Under the pieces are notes generated by a model that worked only from the letters and a program-made list of their open reading frames with translations, did no database searches and was not told the origin of the DNA. This document shows, piece after piece, positions 1-9,395 of a stretch of DNA of 64,000 nt (positions within the stretch are counted from its first letter, which is position 1; each line of letters begins with the position of its first letter). This stretch comes from Acidobacteriaceae bacterium. GTDB taxonomy: Bacteria > Acidobacteriota > Terriglobia > Terriglobales > Acidobacteriaceae. The translations under genes were made by a program, and so were the position numbers. The stretch covers positions 204,183-268,182 of the forward strand of contig PLBY01000068.1 in assembly GCA_003134655.1 (NCBI GenBank), in the 5' to 3' direction.

Positions 1-65
1 CGGTTTACTCCCAGAATTTCGCCGTAGAACTTCGACACATCTTCGAAAACGATGCGATCGCTCAC
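1..65 (-). CDS. ABC transporter ATP-binding protein, N-terminal fragment (cut by window edge)
   Basis: A GTG start overlaps the TGA stop of the upstream permease (GTGA). The 21 visible residues read like the beginning of an ABC ATPase (IVFEDVSKFYGEILGVN: beta strand, then the A-loop aromatic in the KFYG region). The rest lies outside the window. It would be the last visible gene of the sigma/FecR/ABC unit and a second ATPase for it. The assignment rests on a short stretch and on context. Confidence 0.6.
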   Translation of the reverse strand, partial: MSDRIVFEDVSKFYGEILGVN

Positions 66-919
66 CGGATCACCTCGTAAGCACGTACCTTACGCATAAG
101 CAGTCCGAGGCAGATCGCGCAGTAGATGAGCAGAGCAACCCAAGCCTGGGCGACTGGAATGGCATGCTCCGCGTCCACCTGGAACAGTGCATTCCATACG
201 GTTCCCATCAGATAGACGACGTCGAAGAAGTGGCCTGATTCAATTCTCATTACTGCATTAATCGCTTGAGCGAAGCCCGCTCCAAAGAACATCACGCCAA
301 GCAGCAAGGCGCCGGCCACGATTCTCCATTTCACCCATGCCGAAAGCGCCATCGAGATCAAAGACAGAATTGCGATCCAAATAAGAGAAGAAGCGATCAG
401 GCTGCCCGCAATCCAAAGATTGCTCCATGTCCAACTCGCTCCCGCCAGACTCGCCTGCATGGCGAAGAGAACCAATCCTGGCACCCAGGTGATTTGAGAT
501 AACAGAATTGCCAGCACCGACGACTTGCCCAGCACGTACTCAGCTCGCGAGAACGGACGGCAAAAATACAGCGGCAGGGCCCCATTGGCAAGATCGGGCG
601 AGATCAATCCTGGACCCGCAAAGGCCGTCAGAAGAAACGCAAACCCTCCCTGCACACTGATGAAATGGAAGAAGAACTTGTTATCAATCGACAGCACGCC
701 CGCGGGTACGCCTAATTGCTGCAGAAAGCTCGCGCTGTGCGCCAGGTAGATCATGAGCGCGCACGCCAAGGGGTAAAAAAAGCACACTACAAACAATCCA
801 GTGAGAAATTTGGAACGAAACAGATTCCGTCTGGAGTACCGGAAGAGAACCAGGCACCGCGACCACTCCGGAGTCAGCCTCCCCGCATACGGTTTGTAGT
901 TGCGCCGGTAAACAGCCAT
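62..919 (-). CDS. ABC-2 type transporter permease
   Basis: A 285-residue integral membrane protein with about six hydrophobic segments. The first is near residues 40-60, followed by a segment with the sequence LISPDLANGALPLYFCRPFS, typical of ABC-2 permeases in the stretch after TM2. It starts one base after the stop of the ATPase gene, so the two are almost certainly co-translated and form one exporter. The substrate cannot be read from sequence. Its position behind an ECF sigma factor and a FecR-type protein suggests an envelope or stress role, which is inference. Confidence 0.85.
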   Translation of the reverse strand: MAVYRRNYKPYAGRLTPEWSRCLVLFRYSRRNLFRSKFLTGLFVVCFFYPLACALMIYLAHSASFLQQLGVPAGVLSIDNKFFFHFISVQGGFAFLLTAFAGPGLISPDLANGALPLYFCRPFSRAEYVLGKSSVLAILLSQITWVPGLVLFAMQASLAGASWTWSNLWIAGSLIASSLIWIAILSLISMALSAWVKWRIVAGALLLGVMFFGAGFAQAINAVMRIESGHFFDVVYLMGTVWNALFQVDAEHAIPVAQAWVALLIYCAICLGLLMRKVRAYEVIR

Positions 920-920
920 C

Positions 921-1898
921 TCAGCTCTCCATGGCCTTCAGGAAAATATCTTCGAGCGTGTCGCGGCGGAAGTTCATCCGCCGGATGCGAACCTCGCGTT
1001 CCGCGGCGATGCGGAAAATGTCGCGGGTTTCAACCCCATCGGCCAGAATCATCTTCATGCGATTCCCCGTCACCGCGCACTCACAACCGAGCTTCTCGAC
1101 CGCTTCCGTGAAGTCGCCATTCGCGCCGTAAGTTTCGAGTTCCAGGAATCGCTTATTCGCGCGGCGCTCTTCGTCCAGATTCGAGTAATGTGCGATCCGC
1201 CCCTGTTTCAGAATGAGTACCTCGTCGCACGTATCCTCGACATCGCGCAGCAGGTGCGAGCACAGCACAATCCGCATCTCCTTGCCGTCCCGAATGTCCT
1301 TGATCATACGGATCATCCGCTGGCGCGCCGAGGGATCAAGGCCATTGGTCGGCTCATCCAGAATCAACAGCTTCGGCCCGTGCACGATCGCCTGCGCCAG
1401 CTTCGCCAGCTGTTTCATGCCCAGCGAATAGGTTCCCAGCTTGCGGTATCGAGCCTCCGCCAACCCAACATAGAAAAGCGCCTCGTGCGCACGCTCGAGG
1501 GCCATGCTCGGAGGCAGGCCTGACAGTTCGCCCATCATCTGCACGAACGACACCGCGCTCATTTTCGAGATGAACGCGTCATTCTCGGGCATGTATCCGA
1601 CCAGGCCACGAATCTTTCTGATTTCCGTTCCGACGTCGTACCCAAACACCCGCGCCGAACCGGCAGAGGATTTGTAGAAACCGAGGAGGGTATTAATCAG
1701 CGTCGACTTGCCAGCTCCGTTCGGACCCAGCAGGCCAATGGAACGCCCGCGCAACGAAGCCGTAAGACCTTGCAGGATGTCCCGGTCACCAAAGCGAACC
1801 GAAAGACCCTGCATTTCAACCAAAGGCGGAAGCGGAGCAGCAGGCGGCGTCGGTTCCTGCACGCCGTTTGCTACTTCGCTTTGTATCGTCGTACTCAC
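921..1898 (-). CDS. ABC transporter ATP-binding protein
   Basis: A 325-residue ATPase. Walker [10 protein letters not shown] is at residues 58-66, the signature YSLGMKQ at about 157-163, Walker B LLILDEP at about 177-183 and the switch histidine in CSHLL at about 216. A roughly 30-residue Pro/Ala-rich N-terminal extension precedes the domain, and a C-terminal domain of about 90 residues follows, as in ABC-2 exporter ATPases (CcmA/NatA type). The GTG start overlaps the stop of the FecR-like gene (GTGA), which implies translational coupling. It should energise the adjacent six-TM permease. Confidence 0.92.
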   Translation of the reverse strand: MSTTIQSEVANGVQEPTPPAAPLPPLVEMQGLSVRFGDRDILQGLTASLRGRSIGLLGPNGAGKSTLINTLLGFYKSSAGSARVFGYDVGTEIRKIRGLVGYMPENDAFISKMSAVSFVQMMGELSGLPPSMALERAHEALFYVGLAEARYRKLGTYSLGMKQLAKLAQAIVHGPKLLILDEPTNGLDPSARQRMIRMIKDIRDGKEMRIVLCSHLLRDVEDTCDEVLILKQGRIAHYSNLDEERRANKRFLELETYGANGDFTEAVEKLGCECAVTGNRMKMILADGVETRDIFRIAAEREVRIRRMNFRRDTLEDIFLKAMES

Positions 1899-4492
1899 TG
1901 AGTTTGATGTGTCGATTGATTCATGGCACCGCCCAGAAACATCTGCGGCAGGAAGGGCCCATTATGACCCATCGTTAACAGAGTTCCCAGATCAAATCCC
2001 ATGAACCCTGTGTTGCTTGCCACCACAATCCGGTCAGGCTCGCCATAGGCATAGATCAAGCCCGGTGCGGAGTTTGCCGTGAGTGCATCGACTGATTGCT
2101 GCTGCTGCCGAGTCAGCGCGCCGCTCGATTTCAGTTGCGCGGCGAGCGGACCCACGACCGGGCCGATGTTGTGGTAGAAGATCGCCGAAAAATTCGTGTA
2201 TCCATCATTCGGCAACAGCGCTTGAAAGGCGCTCGAACGCGCGAGTGTGTAACCCGCCTCGCGGGATTGAATGGCCCGCGAGATGGTCCCCATATCTGGC
2301 GCAGCGACCAGATAGTTGTCGACAAAGGTGTAGTCAACCTCGGAGTTCGGCGTGTTCGGGCTGCTGACTACGAAGTACGTCCTGGAGCCGACTTGGCGCT
2401 GCGCCAATTGCAGCGAATGCCGTTTATTAGTGGCTTCCCGATTGAAGCTGTCGACCAGTTTGGCGATCGTCGACTGCAGCGTCGTCGGATCGTACACCTC
2501 GAAGATCAGCTTCCATCGCGGCGTTGGAATCATCGGGCCATCGAATGCCATCGTGACTTCGCCGCCCAGAGGCGCTGCGATATCGTTCAGCACATTCACG
2601 CCAGTCTTGGATTCAAACTCGGCCATGTGTTGTTGGAAGTCTGCATCGCCGCTCCCGACCATCTTGAAGACTTCTTCCATGATGCTTCTTGGATTCTTGA
2701 TCACCGCCGACGTCACCATGCTGGCTTCGGGCGATACGAACTCCAGTGATCCCATGGAAGCTGGTGCCGCCAGCCAGGACGCCACGCCTTGCCGCTCGGA
2801 CGCGAACATCAAATCGGCATGGCTTTCACTCTTGCCGCCAACTTCCCGGTGTTCCATGGTCAGGTATCGCACGTCCGCTATCCCCGGCGGCAGTTCATTG
2901 CCCTTGCCATTAGCTTGTACGTTCTTCGCGACAATTTGTTCCATGTCGGCGCAGAAAATCCATTCCGCCCCTTGCTGGTACGACCGGGCAATCTGCTGGT
3001 AGAACGGGGTTTCGGCGAAAGTGCTGGCGCTGCCTTGTTTTACCCGCAGAGCCGTATGCTGCAGTTCGGCCAGATCCGGACTCGCGATCATCAGATTGTT
3101 GCTGACATAAACCAGCAGCGGCTTGTTGGCCGCAGGCGTCGCCGCCCACGGATTCGGGACCGACTGCAGAGCAGCTTGCGTTCGGAGGAAGGTCTCCAGT
3201 CCGCCCTGCTTTACTTTCGCCAGCACGACCGGAGCCGCATAGTCTGTGCCGTTCTTAGCCACGGCGAACACGATCTCGTCTCCCAGATAGGTGTTGAACG
3301 TTCTCACCTGGTTCAGCACATCTTCCGGCTTCGGTCCGTTCCCTTTTTGCTGTTGCTTCCACCAATCACGCAGCGCCGGACTTTGCTGCAGCCGGTCCTG
3401 GAAGAGCCGTGTGGCTTCGCCCAAGGTGTTCGCAAGATTGGGAATCGCCGCATAGACCACGGTATTATCGGGCACATACGGTAGAAGATCAGAGCTGTAG
3501 CGCAATCCCGGCCCTGGAATCGCCGCAAACTGTTTCTGCAGCACCGCGAAGTCGCCCAGCAACGCAAGGTACTTCGCGGAGTTCTTGCTCCACGCGATCT
3601 CGTTCTGGATAGGCACTTTCGACACGCTGGCGCCGGACGTTGCTTGCTCCCCGGCGGTCAGGTCGGTTGTGTTTTCTCCGAAATTCACCCGCACCACGCC
3701 CTCAATGACTGCCACGCGCGAGCCCTTCGTCCCATGATTGACGGAAAAGATCGTGCCCTTCACCGAGACCAGGCCATCGTCGGTCGCGACATACAGCCGG
3801 CCCGATTTCTGCTTGGCCGCCTGCACGATCACCTGACCGCCATCCAGGCGAATCGTCGTGCCCTTCCATCCCCGTGACACCGAAAGATCGGAGCGCTCGC
3901 CCATTTCGACGAGTGAACCGTCGAGCAGCCGCACCACCGCGGTCGATCCTTTGGCCGTGCGGACCTCGTCGCCGTTCCTGATCTCGTATCCTGCCGGAAT
4001 CAGCCGCATTTCCGCGCCGGCGCCGGTATAGAGCGAGCCGTCCACGGTCTCGACTGACGCGCGGACGACATGCTGGCCGGGGAGCATCCCGTTGCTGAAC
4101 GCGACCACCGCAATGGCCGCGGCGAAAACCGCAGCCGCGCCCATGGCCCAGCCCCATGCCATCGAACGGGGACGCTTGAGCTCGACGCGCCATACCTTCT
4201 GCACTTCTTCTCCGTCACGAGCGTGCTCGAGCGCGTGCCGGCAGGCGACGCACTCGTGCACGTGATCTTCAAACAGCAAGGCACGCGGAGAAGAAAGCTG
4301 CTTTCCCAGATATCCCGGAATCAGCGCCTGAAAATCCTCACAGCTGCGCAGCGTGTGCGCGCTAAGGTCCATGGCCGGGGCAGCCCCGGCAATCGACTTG
4401 TAAACTCTCTCGCCCGCCTGGGCGACAACCTTGTCGTCTACCCGTTCATTTCGAATTTCCGACAGCAGACGTTCAAATTTCTCGTTCTTCAT
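1895..4492 (-). CDS. Anti-sigma (zf-HC2-like) / FecR-domain membrane protein with large periplasmic C-terminal domain
   Basis: 865 residues from the ATG at 4492, chosen because GGAGACAGGCC lies just upstream and the longer frame runs into the sigma gene. In order: a cytoplasmic N-terminus with a zf-HC2-like motif ([15 protein letters not shown]), one TM segment near residue 120, a FecR domain (about 145-290, with the [20 protein letters not shown] and [10 protein letters not shown] type repeats), and about 550 residues of periplasmic sequence rich in beta/alpha segments ([20 protein letters not shown]...), which I do not recognise beyond a possible DUF3352-like similarity. It lies 10 bases after the ECF sigma gene and is presumably its antagonist. 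Anti-sigma, FecR and a large sensor in one chain is unusual. Confidence 0.85.
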   Translation of the reverse strand: MKNEKFERLLSEIRNERVDDKVVAQAGERVYKSIAGAAPAMDLSAHTLRSCEDFQALIPGYLGKQLSSPRALLFEDHVHECVACRHALEHARDGEEVQKVWRVELKRPRSMAWGWAMGAAAVFAAAIAVVAFSNGMLPGQHVVRASVETVDGSLYTGAGAEMRLIPAGYEIRNGDEVRTAKGSTAVVRLLDGSLVEMGERSDLSVSRGWKGTTIRLDGGQVIVQAAKQKSGRLYVATDDGLVSVKGTIFSVNHGTKGSRVAVIEGVVRVNFGENTTDLTAGEQATSGASVSKVPIQNEIAWSKNSAKYLALLGDFAVLQKQFAAIPGPGLRYSSDLLPYVPDNTVVYAAIPNLANTLGEATRLFQDRLQQSPALRDWWKQQQKGNGPKPEDVLNQVRTFNTYLGDEIVFAVAKNGTDYAAPVVLAKVKQGGLETFLRTQAALQSVPNPWAATPAANKPLLVYVSNNLMIASPDLAELQHTALRVKQGSASTFAETPFYQQIARSYQQGAEWIFCADMEQIVAKNVQANGKGNELPPGIADVRYLTMEHREVGGKSESHADLMFASERQGVASWLAAPASMGSLEFVSPEASMVTSAVIKNPRSIMEEVFKMVGSGDADFQQHMAEFESKTGVNVLNDIAAPLGGEVTMAFDGPMIPTPRWKLIFEVYDPTTLQSTIAKLVDSFNREATNKRHSLQLAQRQVGSRTYFVVSSPNTPNSEVDYTFVDNYLVAAPDMGTISRAIQSREAGYTLARSSAFQALLPNDGYTNFSAIFYHNIGPVVGPLAAQLKSSGALTRQQQQSVDALTANSAPGLIYAYGEPDRIVVASNTGFMGFDLGTLLTMGHNGPFLPQMFLGGAMNQSTHQTQ

Positions 4493-4502
4493 GGCCTGTC
4501 TC

Positions 4503-5027
4503 CTAGGTTCTCTTCTGTAGATACGCGCCAAGCTCCTTGCGGAGCTGTTGCCGAGTGCGATGGACAATGACCGCCACCGCCACTCGTGAAATACCGAGCA
4601 TCCGCGCAATCTGCGGATTGCTGAATCCCTCAAGAAATCGCAACGCAAAAATTTCCGCCGAACGCGGCTTGAGCTGTGCCAGCGCCCGCCCCAAAGCCTG
4701 CCGCAGCTCGCGAGGATCTTCGTGCGCAGGTTCGGCTGGAAGATCGATAAGTTCCACCGTGCGATCCGCCTGTCGCGATCGAATCACATCCAGCGCCGCA
4801 TTGATCGCTGCCCTGCGCAGGTAACTTTCTTCATTCTCCAGAACGTCCGCGCCGGTCCGTCGGCGGAACAGGCGCAGAAACACGGTCTGCGACACATCCT
4901 CGGCATCCGCCGCGTTCCCCGTGATCCGGTACGCCGTGCGGAACACCAGGCCGTGATACGCCTGAAAAACTCGATCGAATTCGGTCGGGATCGCGATTGC
5001 CGGAGCCTCTGCCAGTGCGCTTTGCAG
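4503..5027 (-). CDS. RNA polymerase ECF-type sigma-70 factor, probable CTG start
   Basis: Region 2 (FDRVFQAYHGLVFRTAYRIT, then GNAADAEDVSQTVFLRLF) and region 4 (LKPRSAEIFALRFLEGFSNP, then QIARMLGISRVAV as helix-turn-helix) are clear. The nearest canonical start (GTG, 4946) would cut off the beginning of region 2. The frame is open upstream to a stop near 5078. The only well-placed candidate is CTG at 5027-5025, six bases after a perfect AGGAGG (5034-5039), which gives 174 residues, normal for the family. It is followed by its probable FecR/anti-sigma partner and transcribed away from kdgK. Confidence 0.85.
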   Translation of the reverse strand: MQSALAEAPAIAIPTEFDRVFQAYHGLVFRTAYRITGNAADAEDVSQTVFLRLFRRRTGADVLENEESYLRRAAINAALDVIRSRQADRTVELIDLPAEPAHEDPRELRQALGRALAQLKPRSAEIFALRFLEGFSNPQIARMLGISRVAVAVIVHRTRQQLRKELGAYLQKRT

Positions 5028-5067
5028 GGAACGCCTCCTGTTGCTCTCTTCACCACTAAAGACGGCG

Positions 5068-5094
5068 GGTGGGATGAGTTATTACAATCCCACC
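5068..5094. promoter_or_regulatory. Inverted repeat upstream of the ECF sigma gene
   Basis: Perfect 8-bp arms GGTGGGAT / ATCCCACC separated by 11 AT-rich bases. It lies in the 158-bp divergent region between the sigma gene and kdgK, about 40 bp before the putative CTG start. It could be an operator or an mRNA leader hairpin. No T-tract follows on either side. Confidence 0.4.
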
Positions 5095-5185
5095 AACTTT
5101 TATTTTGAGGCGGAAGAGCGAGCGTACCTGCAGCGCTGGGTACAACCTGTATCATATTTGGGTTTAGCGGGTTAGCCGCACAATC

Positions 5186-6286
5186 ATGGCGAAACTGAAC
5201 ATCAAAGCGAAAAGCGAATGCAGGTGGGATCTGGTCAGCCTGGGCGAAGTCATGCTGCGCCTCGATCCCGGCGACGAGCGTATTTCCACCACCCGCCACT
5301 TCCGCGCCTGGGAAGGTGGCGGCGAATACAACGTAGCCCGCGGCCTGAAGCGCTGCTTCGGCGTGGATACCGCGATCGTCACTGCGCTCGCCGACAATCC
5401 AATCGGTCGCCTCGTCGAAGACCTAATGTTGCAAGGCGGCGTCAACCAGAAATACGTACGCTGGGCGCCCTATGACGGCGTGGGCCGCACCGTGCGCAAC
5501 GGCTTGAATTTCACCGAACGCGGCTTCGGGATTCGCGCGGCGCTCGGTTGCTCCGATCGCGGACACACCGCCACCTCCCAACTGAAGCCCGGCGAGATCG
5601 ATTGGGATCAGATTTTCTCGAAAGACGGAGCCCGCTGGTTTCACACCGGCGGTATCTTTTGCGCGCTCTCGGAGACCACGCCGGTCGTGGCCCAGGAGGC
5701 CATGGAGACCGCTAAGCGAGCGGGAACCCTCATCTCCTACGACCTGAACTACCGTTCGTCGCTCTGGAAGTCGATTGGGGGAAAGGCGAAAGCGCAGGAA
5801 GTAAACCGCCGCCTCGCTCCGCTAGTCGACGTCATTCTGGGCAATGAAGAAGACTTCACCGCCGCGCTGGGCTTCGAGGTCTCCGGCCTGGATGAACACC
5901 ATTCCAAACTGGATTCGGCAGGTTTCAAGAAGATGATTGAAGCAGTCGTAAAGCAATATCCAACGATGTCAGTGATTGCCACGACACTTCGAAATGCCAA
6001 AACCGCCACGAAGAATGATTGGGGAGCCCTGTGTTATTGCGACGGCGGCTTTTATGAGGCGCCCGTGCGCGAGAATCTTGAAATCTACGATCGCGTTGGT
6101 GGCGGTGACTCTTTCGCTTCCGGACTCATTTACGGATTTTTGTCTGGCAAAGACCCGCAGTGGTCGGTGGAATGCGGCGCCGCGCATGGCGCTCTGGCGA
6201 TGACGACGCCCGGCGACACGACCATGGCAACACTGGCGGAAGTCCTGCAAGCCATGAAATCGCGAACGGCTCGCATCGAACGATAG
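5186..6286 (+). CDS. kdgK: 2-dehydro-3-deoxygluconate (KDG) kinase, PfkB family
   Basis: 366 residues. PfkB fold: N-terminal SLGEVMLRLDPGD, the substrate-binding GGGEYNVARGL and the C-terminal signature DRVGGGDSFASG (about residues 301-312) with the catalytic Asp and anion hole. It is related to KdgK rather than to ribokinase or fructokinase by length and by the GEVMLRL / YDLNYRSSLWKS motifs. It phosphorylates KDG to KDPG in the cytoplasm. The KDPG aldolase gene follows after 27 bp, giving the lower half of hexuronate catabolism. The substrate assignment rests strongly on that neighbourhood. Confidence 0.9.
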   Translation: MAKLNIKAKSECRWDLVSLGEVMLRLDPGDERISTTRHFRAWEGGGEYNVARGLKRCFGVDTAIVTALADNPIGRLVEDLMLQGGVNQKYVRWAPYDGVGRTVRNGLNFTERGFGIRAALGCSDRGHTATSQLKPGEIDWDQIFSKDGARWFHTGGIFCALSETTPVVAQEAMETAKRAGTLISYDLNYRSSLWKSIGGKAKAQEVNRRLAPLVDVILGNEEDFTAALGFEVSGLDEHHSKLDSAGFKKMIEAVVKQYPTMSVIATTLRNAKTATKNDWGALCYCDGGFYEAPVRENLEIYDRVGGGDSFASGLIYGFLSGKDPQWSVECGAAHGALAMTTPGDTTMATLAEVLQAMKSRTARIER

Positions 6287-6313
6287 AACTTCAGGATTGA
6301 GTCGGCGAACGAT

Positions 6314-6997
6314 ATGACCATTGACGAAGTAATTCGCAGAATCGAAGAAGTGGGGATCATCCCCGTAGTCCGTGCGGCATCGGTTGAGGAAGCGACCCGC
6401 GCTGTGGAAGCGATCTGCGCTGGCGGCATTCCCGTCGTCGAAATTACTATGACCGTCCCGAATGCTGTATCGGTCATCCGAGAAGTGGCGAAACAACACG
6501 CCGCCACAACTCTGATCGGCGCGGGCACGGTCACAACCGCAGAACAAGCCGAATCGTGTATTCGAGCCGGAGCGGAGTTCCTGGTGAGCCCAGGCTTGTC
6601 AGCGCATGTACTCTCGTTCGCGCGAGCCGCTGGAAAACTGGCAATCCCGGGAGCCTTGACTCCGACCGAGTTGATGAATGCTCACGAGCAGGGCGCGCGG
6701 CTGGTCAAGATTTTTCCTTGCGGCAATGTGGGCGGTCCTAAGTACCTGCGCTCGCTCAAGGCGCCGTTCCCGAAGGCTGAATTGATTCCCACCGGAGGCG
6801 TGAATGCGTCGAACGCCGCAGACTTCATTGCCGCCGGTGCGTTTGCGCTTGGCGTAGGTGCGGACCTGGTTGACGCCGTGGCCTTGCGGGAGGGCAATCT
6901 GGAGAAGATCTCGACTGCTGCGCAGGAACTGGTTCAAGCGGTCATTTCTGCGCGTGCCGCCCTCCGCGAGAAAAAGCCAACGCCGGTAAGTCGTTGA
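6314..6997 (+). CDS. eda: KDPG aldolase (2-dehydro-3-deoxyphosphogluconate / 4-hydroxy-2-oxoglutarate aldolase)
   Basis: 227 residues, a TIM-barrel class I aldolase. VVEITM carries the catalytic Glu (about E43), followed by GAGTV and the Schiff-base Lys in LVKIFP (K132), then IPTGGVN as the phosphate-binding loop. It cleaves KDPG to pyruvate and glyceraldehyde-3-phosphate. It follows kdgK closely and is probably co-transcribed with it. Its stop codon lies inside the first unit of a short 20-bp tandem repeat. Confidence 0.93.
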   Translation: MTIDEVIRRIEEVGIIPVVRAASVEEATRAVEAICAGGIPVVEITMTVPNAVSVIREVAKQHAATTLIGAGTVTTAEQAESCIRAGAEFLVSPGLSAHVLSFARAAGKLAIPGALTPTELMNAHEQGARLVKIFPCGNVGGPKYLRSLKAPFPKAELIPTGGVNASNAADFIAAGAFALGVGADLVDAVALREGNLEKISTAAQELVQAVISARAALREKKPTPVSR

Positions 6998-7051
6998 GTC
7001 CTCGTGGAAGTGATTGAGGATTCGTGGAAGTCGTTGAAAATTCGTAGAACG
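6992..7051 (+). repeat. Three tandem imperfect 20-bp units at the 3' end of eda
   Basis: Units start at 6992, 7012 and 7032, each of the form (c/g)(g/a)TTGA... TCGTGGAAGT. The second differs from the first at a few bases; the third is more diverged. The array overlaps the eda stop codon. No gene lies in the 6998-7262 interval. Confidence 0.7.
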
Positions 7052-7213
7052 CGCTACGAGGCTCCAGGGCGCAAGATCATTCCGCGGCCGATACTTTCCT
7101 CGTCCCCGACGTCGATCATCGCTTACAGGGTCGTTCCCGGCTCAGGAAATGGCATTCCACGCGACGTCATGGGCTCTCCAGACGCGGGTAGGACGCTAAA
7201 GCGGGGATGTGCT

Positions 7214-7233
7214 GTACAACATTGTACGTACAA
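7214..7233. promoter_or_regulatory. Two overlapping palindromes between eda and the SDR gene
   Basis: GTACAA-CA-TTGTAC (7214-7227) overlaps the perfect palindrome TTGTACGTACAA (7222-7233). They are operator-like in form but lie between two convergent genes, so a promoter role is not obvious. There is no terminator-like T-tract. Confidence 0.35.
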
Positions 7234-7262
7234 ATTGAGCGAAGTGCCGCGAATTGAAGTAC

Positions 7263-8039
7263 TTACTGATTGACGCCACTCGCCAGGACGCCGCCATCCA
7301 CCGGCAATACCGTGCCTGTAACGAAGCTGGCCGCATCGGAAGCCAGGAAAACGGCCGCGCCCACGAGTTCTTCGAGTTCGCCAAACCGCTTCATGGGAGT
7401 ACGCATCAGCACCTCGTCGCCGCGGCCTGTCCCGACCAGTAACTTCTCGCTGAGCGGCGTCCGGAAATATCCCGGCGCAATCGCATTGACGCAGATTCCA
7501 TGCTTTGCCCACTCAACGGCGAGCGACTTGGTCAGAGACGCTAAGCCGGACTTGCTCGCGGAATACGCGGCCACTTCAAATAGGGCAAGGAAAGTTCCCA
7601 TCGATGCGATATTGATGATGCGTCCGTACTTCCGGTCAATCATGTGGCGTCCGAATACCTGGCACGACCGCAGCGTTCCAGTCAGATTCGTATCCATGAT
7701 CCGGTTCCAATCCGCTTCAGGAAAATCCAGCGTCGGAGCCCGTTTGGTGATGCCGGCCGCGTTCACCAGGATGTCGACCTTCCCGAACGCGGCAACACAA
7801 TCCTTCAGCAGCGTTTCCAGAGACTCGCGATGATCCACGTCGCAGGTCACCCGCAAAGAGCGTCGTCCGACCGCCTCGATCTCGTCCGCCAGCGCCTTTA
7901 CAAGTTCCATGCGCCGCGCACTCGCAACTACATCGGCACCAGCCTGCGCCAGACCGAGCGCGATCGTCTTGCCGATTCCAGAACTTCCTCCAACAACGAC
8001 TGCTACTTTACCTTCGAGATCCAGCTGCTTATAACCCAT
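7263..8039 (-). CDS. SDR-family oxidoreductase, candidate fructuronate/mannonate oxidoreductase (gluconate-5-dehydrogenase-like)
   Basis: 258 residues. Classical SDR: GGSSGIGKTIA cofactor loop (residues 17-27), NAAG (93-96), catalytic S146, Y159 and K163 (YSASK). It resembles gluconate 5-dehydrogenase / 2-deoxygluconate-3-dehydrogenase proteins. It is the last gene of the minus-strand hexuronate unit, 41 bp after mannonate dehydratase. No mannitol-dehydrogenase-type UxuB is present, so this enzyme is the best candidate for reducing fructuronate to mannonate. That specificity is inferred from context, not seen. Confidence 0.8.
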   Translation of the reverse strand: MGYKQLDLEGKVAVVVGGSSGIGKTIALGLAQAGADVVASARRMELVKALADEIEAVGRRSLRVTCDVDHRESLETLLKDCVAAFGKVDILVNAAGITKRAPTLDFPEADWNRIMDTNLTGTLRSCQVFGRHMIDRKYGRIINIASMGTFLALFEVAAYSASKSGLASLTKSLAVEWAKHGICVNAIAPGYFRTPLSEKLLVGTGRGDEVLMRTPMKRFGELEELVGAAVFLASDAASFVTGTVLPVDGGVLASGVNQ

Positions 8040-8080
8040 ATTCCCTCAAACGCTCCTGCAAAATGAATGCCGCCGCCTCA

Positions 8081-9289
8081 CTACCAGTTGAACATCGTCC
8101 CATCGAGCTTCCGGTTCACCGGCAGATAGGCGCGATCATATGGAAATTTCTCCGCCAGCTTCTCGTCATAGTCGACGCCTAACCCCGGCGCATCGCCGGG
8201 ATGCAGAAACCCGCTCTTGAACCAATACGCATGCGGAAAGACCTCATCCGTCTCCTTCGTGTGGCGCATGTATTCTTGGATTCCGAAATTGTTCACCGAA
8301 ATATCGAAATGCAGCGCCGCCGCCATCGCCACCGGAGACAGGTCCGTCGCACCGTGACAGCCCGTCCGCACGTGATAAATCTCCGCCAGGGCCGCGATCT
8401 TCTTGAGATGGGTCAAGCCACCACTGTGCACCACGGTCATGCGCAGGTAATCGATCAACTGCTCCTGAATCAGAATGTGCGCATCCCAAATCGAATTGAA
8501 AACCTCGCCCACAGCCAGCGGCGTGGTCGTGTGCTGGCGAACGATGCGGAAGCCTTCCTGTAATTCCGCCGTCACCGCATCTTCCAGCCAAAAGAGGTGA
8601 TACGGCTCAAGACTCTTCCCCAGTCGCGCCCCCTCGATTGGAGTTAGCCGGTGGTGAACGTCGTGCAGCAGATGAAGGTCGTCCCCAAATTTCAGCCGCA
8701 GAGCCTCAAACAGTTTGGGAACATGCAGAAGATACTTCTCCGTCGACCATGCATTTTCAGGAGGCAAGCCTTTTTCCGCGGGCTCGTAATACAGCTTGTC
8801 CTTCGCCACGCCATAGGTGGATGGCAAGCCCGGGATTCCGCTCTGCGCCCGAATCGCCAGATACCCCAGTTCGTGGTACTTCGCGACTTCCTCGGCAGTC
8901 TCTTCGATGTCGCGCCCATTGGCGTGCCCGTAGACCATTACTCCGGTACGGCTCAGGCCTCCGAGCAGGTTGTAAACGGGCGTCTTCAGCGCTTTGCCCT
9001 TGATGTCCCACAGGGCCATGTCGACGGCCGCGATCGCCGTCATGGTCACGGGCCCGCGCCGCCAGTACGCGCCGCGGTACAAATATTGCCAAATGTCTTC
9101 GGTCTGAAACGGGTCGCGTCCGATGAGGCACGGGGCGAGGTGGTCGGACAAATAAGATGCAACCGCCAACTCCCGCCCATTCAGAGTCGCATCGCCCAAC
9201 CCGTAAATCCCTTCGTCGGTAGAAATTTTCAGAGTGACGAAGTTCCGCCCTGGACAAGTGACGAATACTCTGGCATCCGTGATCTTCAA
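8081..9289 (-). CDS. manD: D-mannonate dehydratase, enolase superfamily (ManD/RspA type)
   Basis: 402 residues from the TTG at 9289, six bases after GGAG. This start gives the length usual for ManD and the N-terminus [14 protein letters not shown]; the longer frame begins inside an inverted repeat and is spurious. Metal ligands are visible as D in HDVHHRLT, E in FWLEDAV and E in LAVGEVF, and the catalytic region [10 protein letters not shown] is present. The C-terminal ending [11 protein letters not shown] is typical of the RspA/ManD branch. It dehydrates D-mannonate to KDG, feeding kdgK. Some family members are poor catalysts, but the complete surrounding pathway favours a physiological dehydratase. 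Confidence 0.9.
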   Translation of the reverse strand: MKITDARVFVTCPGRNFVTLKISTDEGIYGLGDATLNGRELAVASYLSDHLAPCLIGRDPFQTEDIWQYLYRGAYWRRGPVTMTAIAAVDMALWDIKGKALKTPVYNLLGGLSRTGVMVYGHANGRDIEETAEEVAKYHELGYLAIRAQSGIPGLPSTYGVAKDKLYYEPAEKGLPPENAWSTEKYLLHVPKLFEALRLKFGDDLHLLHDVHHRLTPIEGARLGKSLEPYHLFWLEDAVTAELQEGFRIVRQHTTTPLAVGEVFNSIWDAHILIQEQLIDYLRMTVVHSGGLTHLKKIAALAEIYHVRTGCHGATDLSPVAMAAALHFDISVNNFGIQEYMRHTKETDEVFPHAYWFKSGFLHPGDAPGLGVDYDEKLAEKFPYDRAYLPVNRKLDGTMFNW

Positions 9290-9311
9290 CGGGATCTCCT
9301 TCGAGCCGTTC

Positions 9312-9375
9312 CGTAGAGACGTTGCTTGCAACGTCTCGGCGCCGGCAACAAGACGTTGCAAGCAACGTCTCTACG
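9312..9375. repeat. Perfect 25-bp inverted repeat between manD and the transporter gene
   Basis: Arms 9312-9336 and 9351-9375 are exact reverse complements (each contains GAGACGTTGC, and the left arm continues with TTGCAACGTCT), with a 14-bp GC-rich spacer. The element lies inside the minus-strand operon, so a strong RNA hairpin would form just before the manD ribosome-binding site. Each arm is also internally palindromic (ACGTTGC.. ..GCAACGT). Confidence 0.85.
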
Positions 9376-9395
9376 TACCGAGTGTAACTAAACCT

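Noticed and set aside
6992..7051. CRISPR array
   Set aside because: Three short 20-bp units without spacers; no cas genes. No CRISPR array was seen anywhere in the window.
7004..7273. 89-codon frame between eda and the SDR gene
   Set aside because: It covers tandem repeats and palindromes, overlaps the SDR 3' end and has no domain.
9290..9361. Longer N-terminus of the ManD gene (start at 9361)
   Set aside because: It would begin inside the 25-bp inverted repeat; the TTG at 9289 has a good ribosome-binding site and gives the usual family length.
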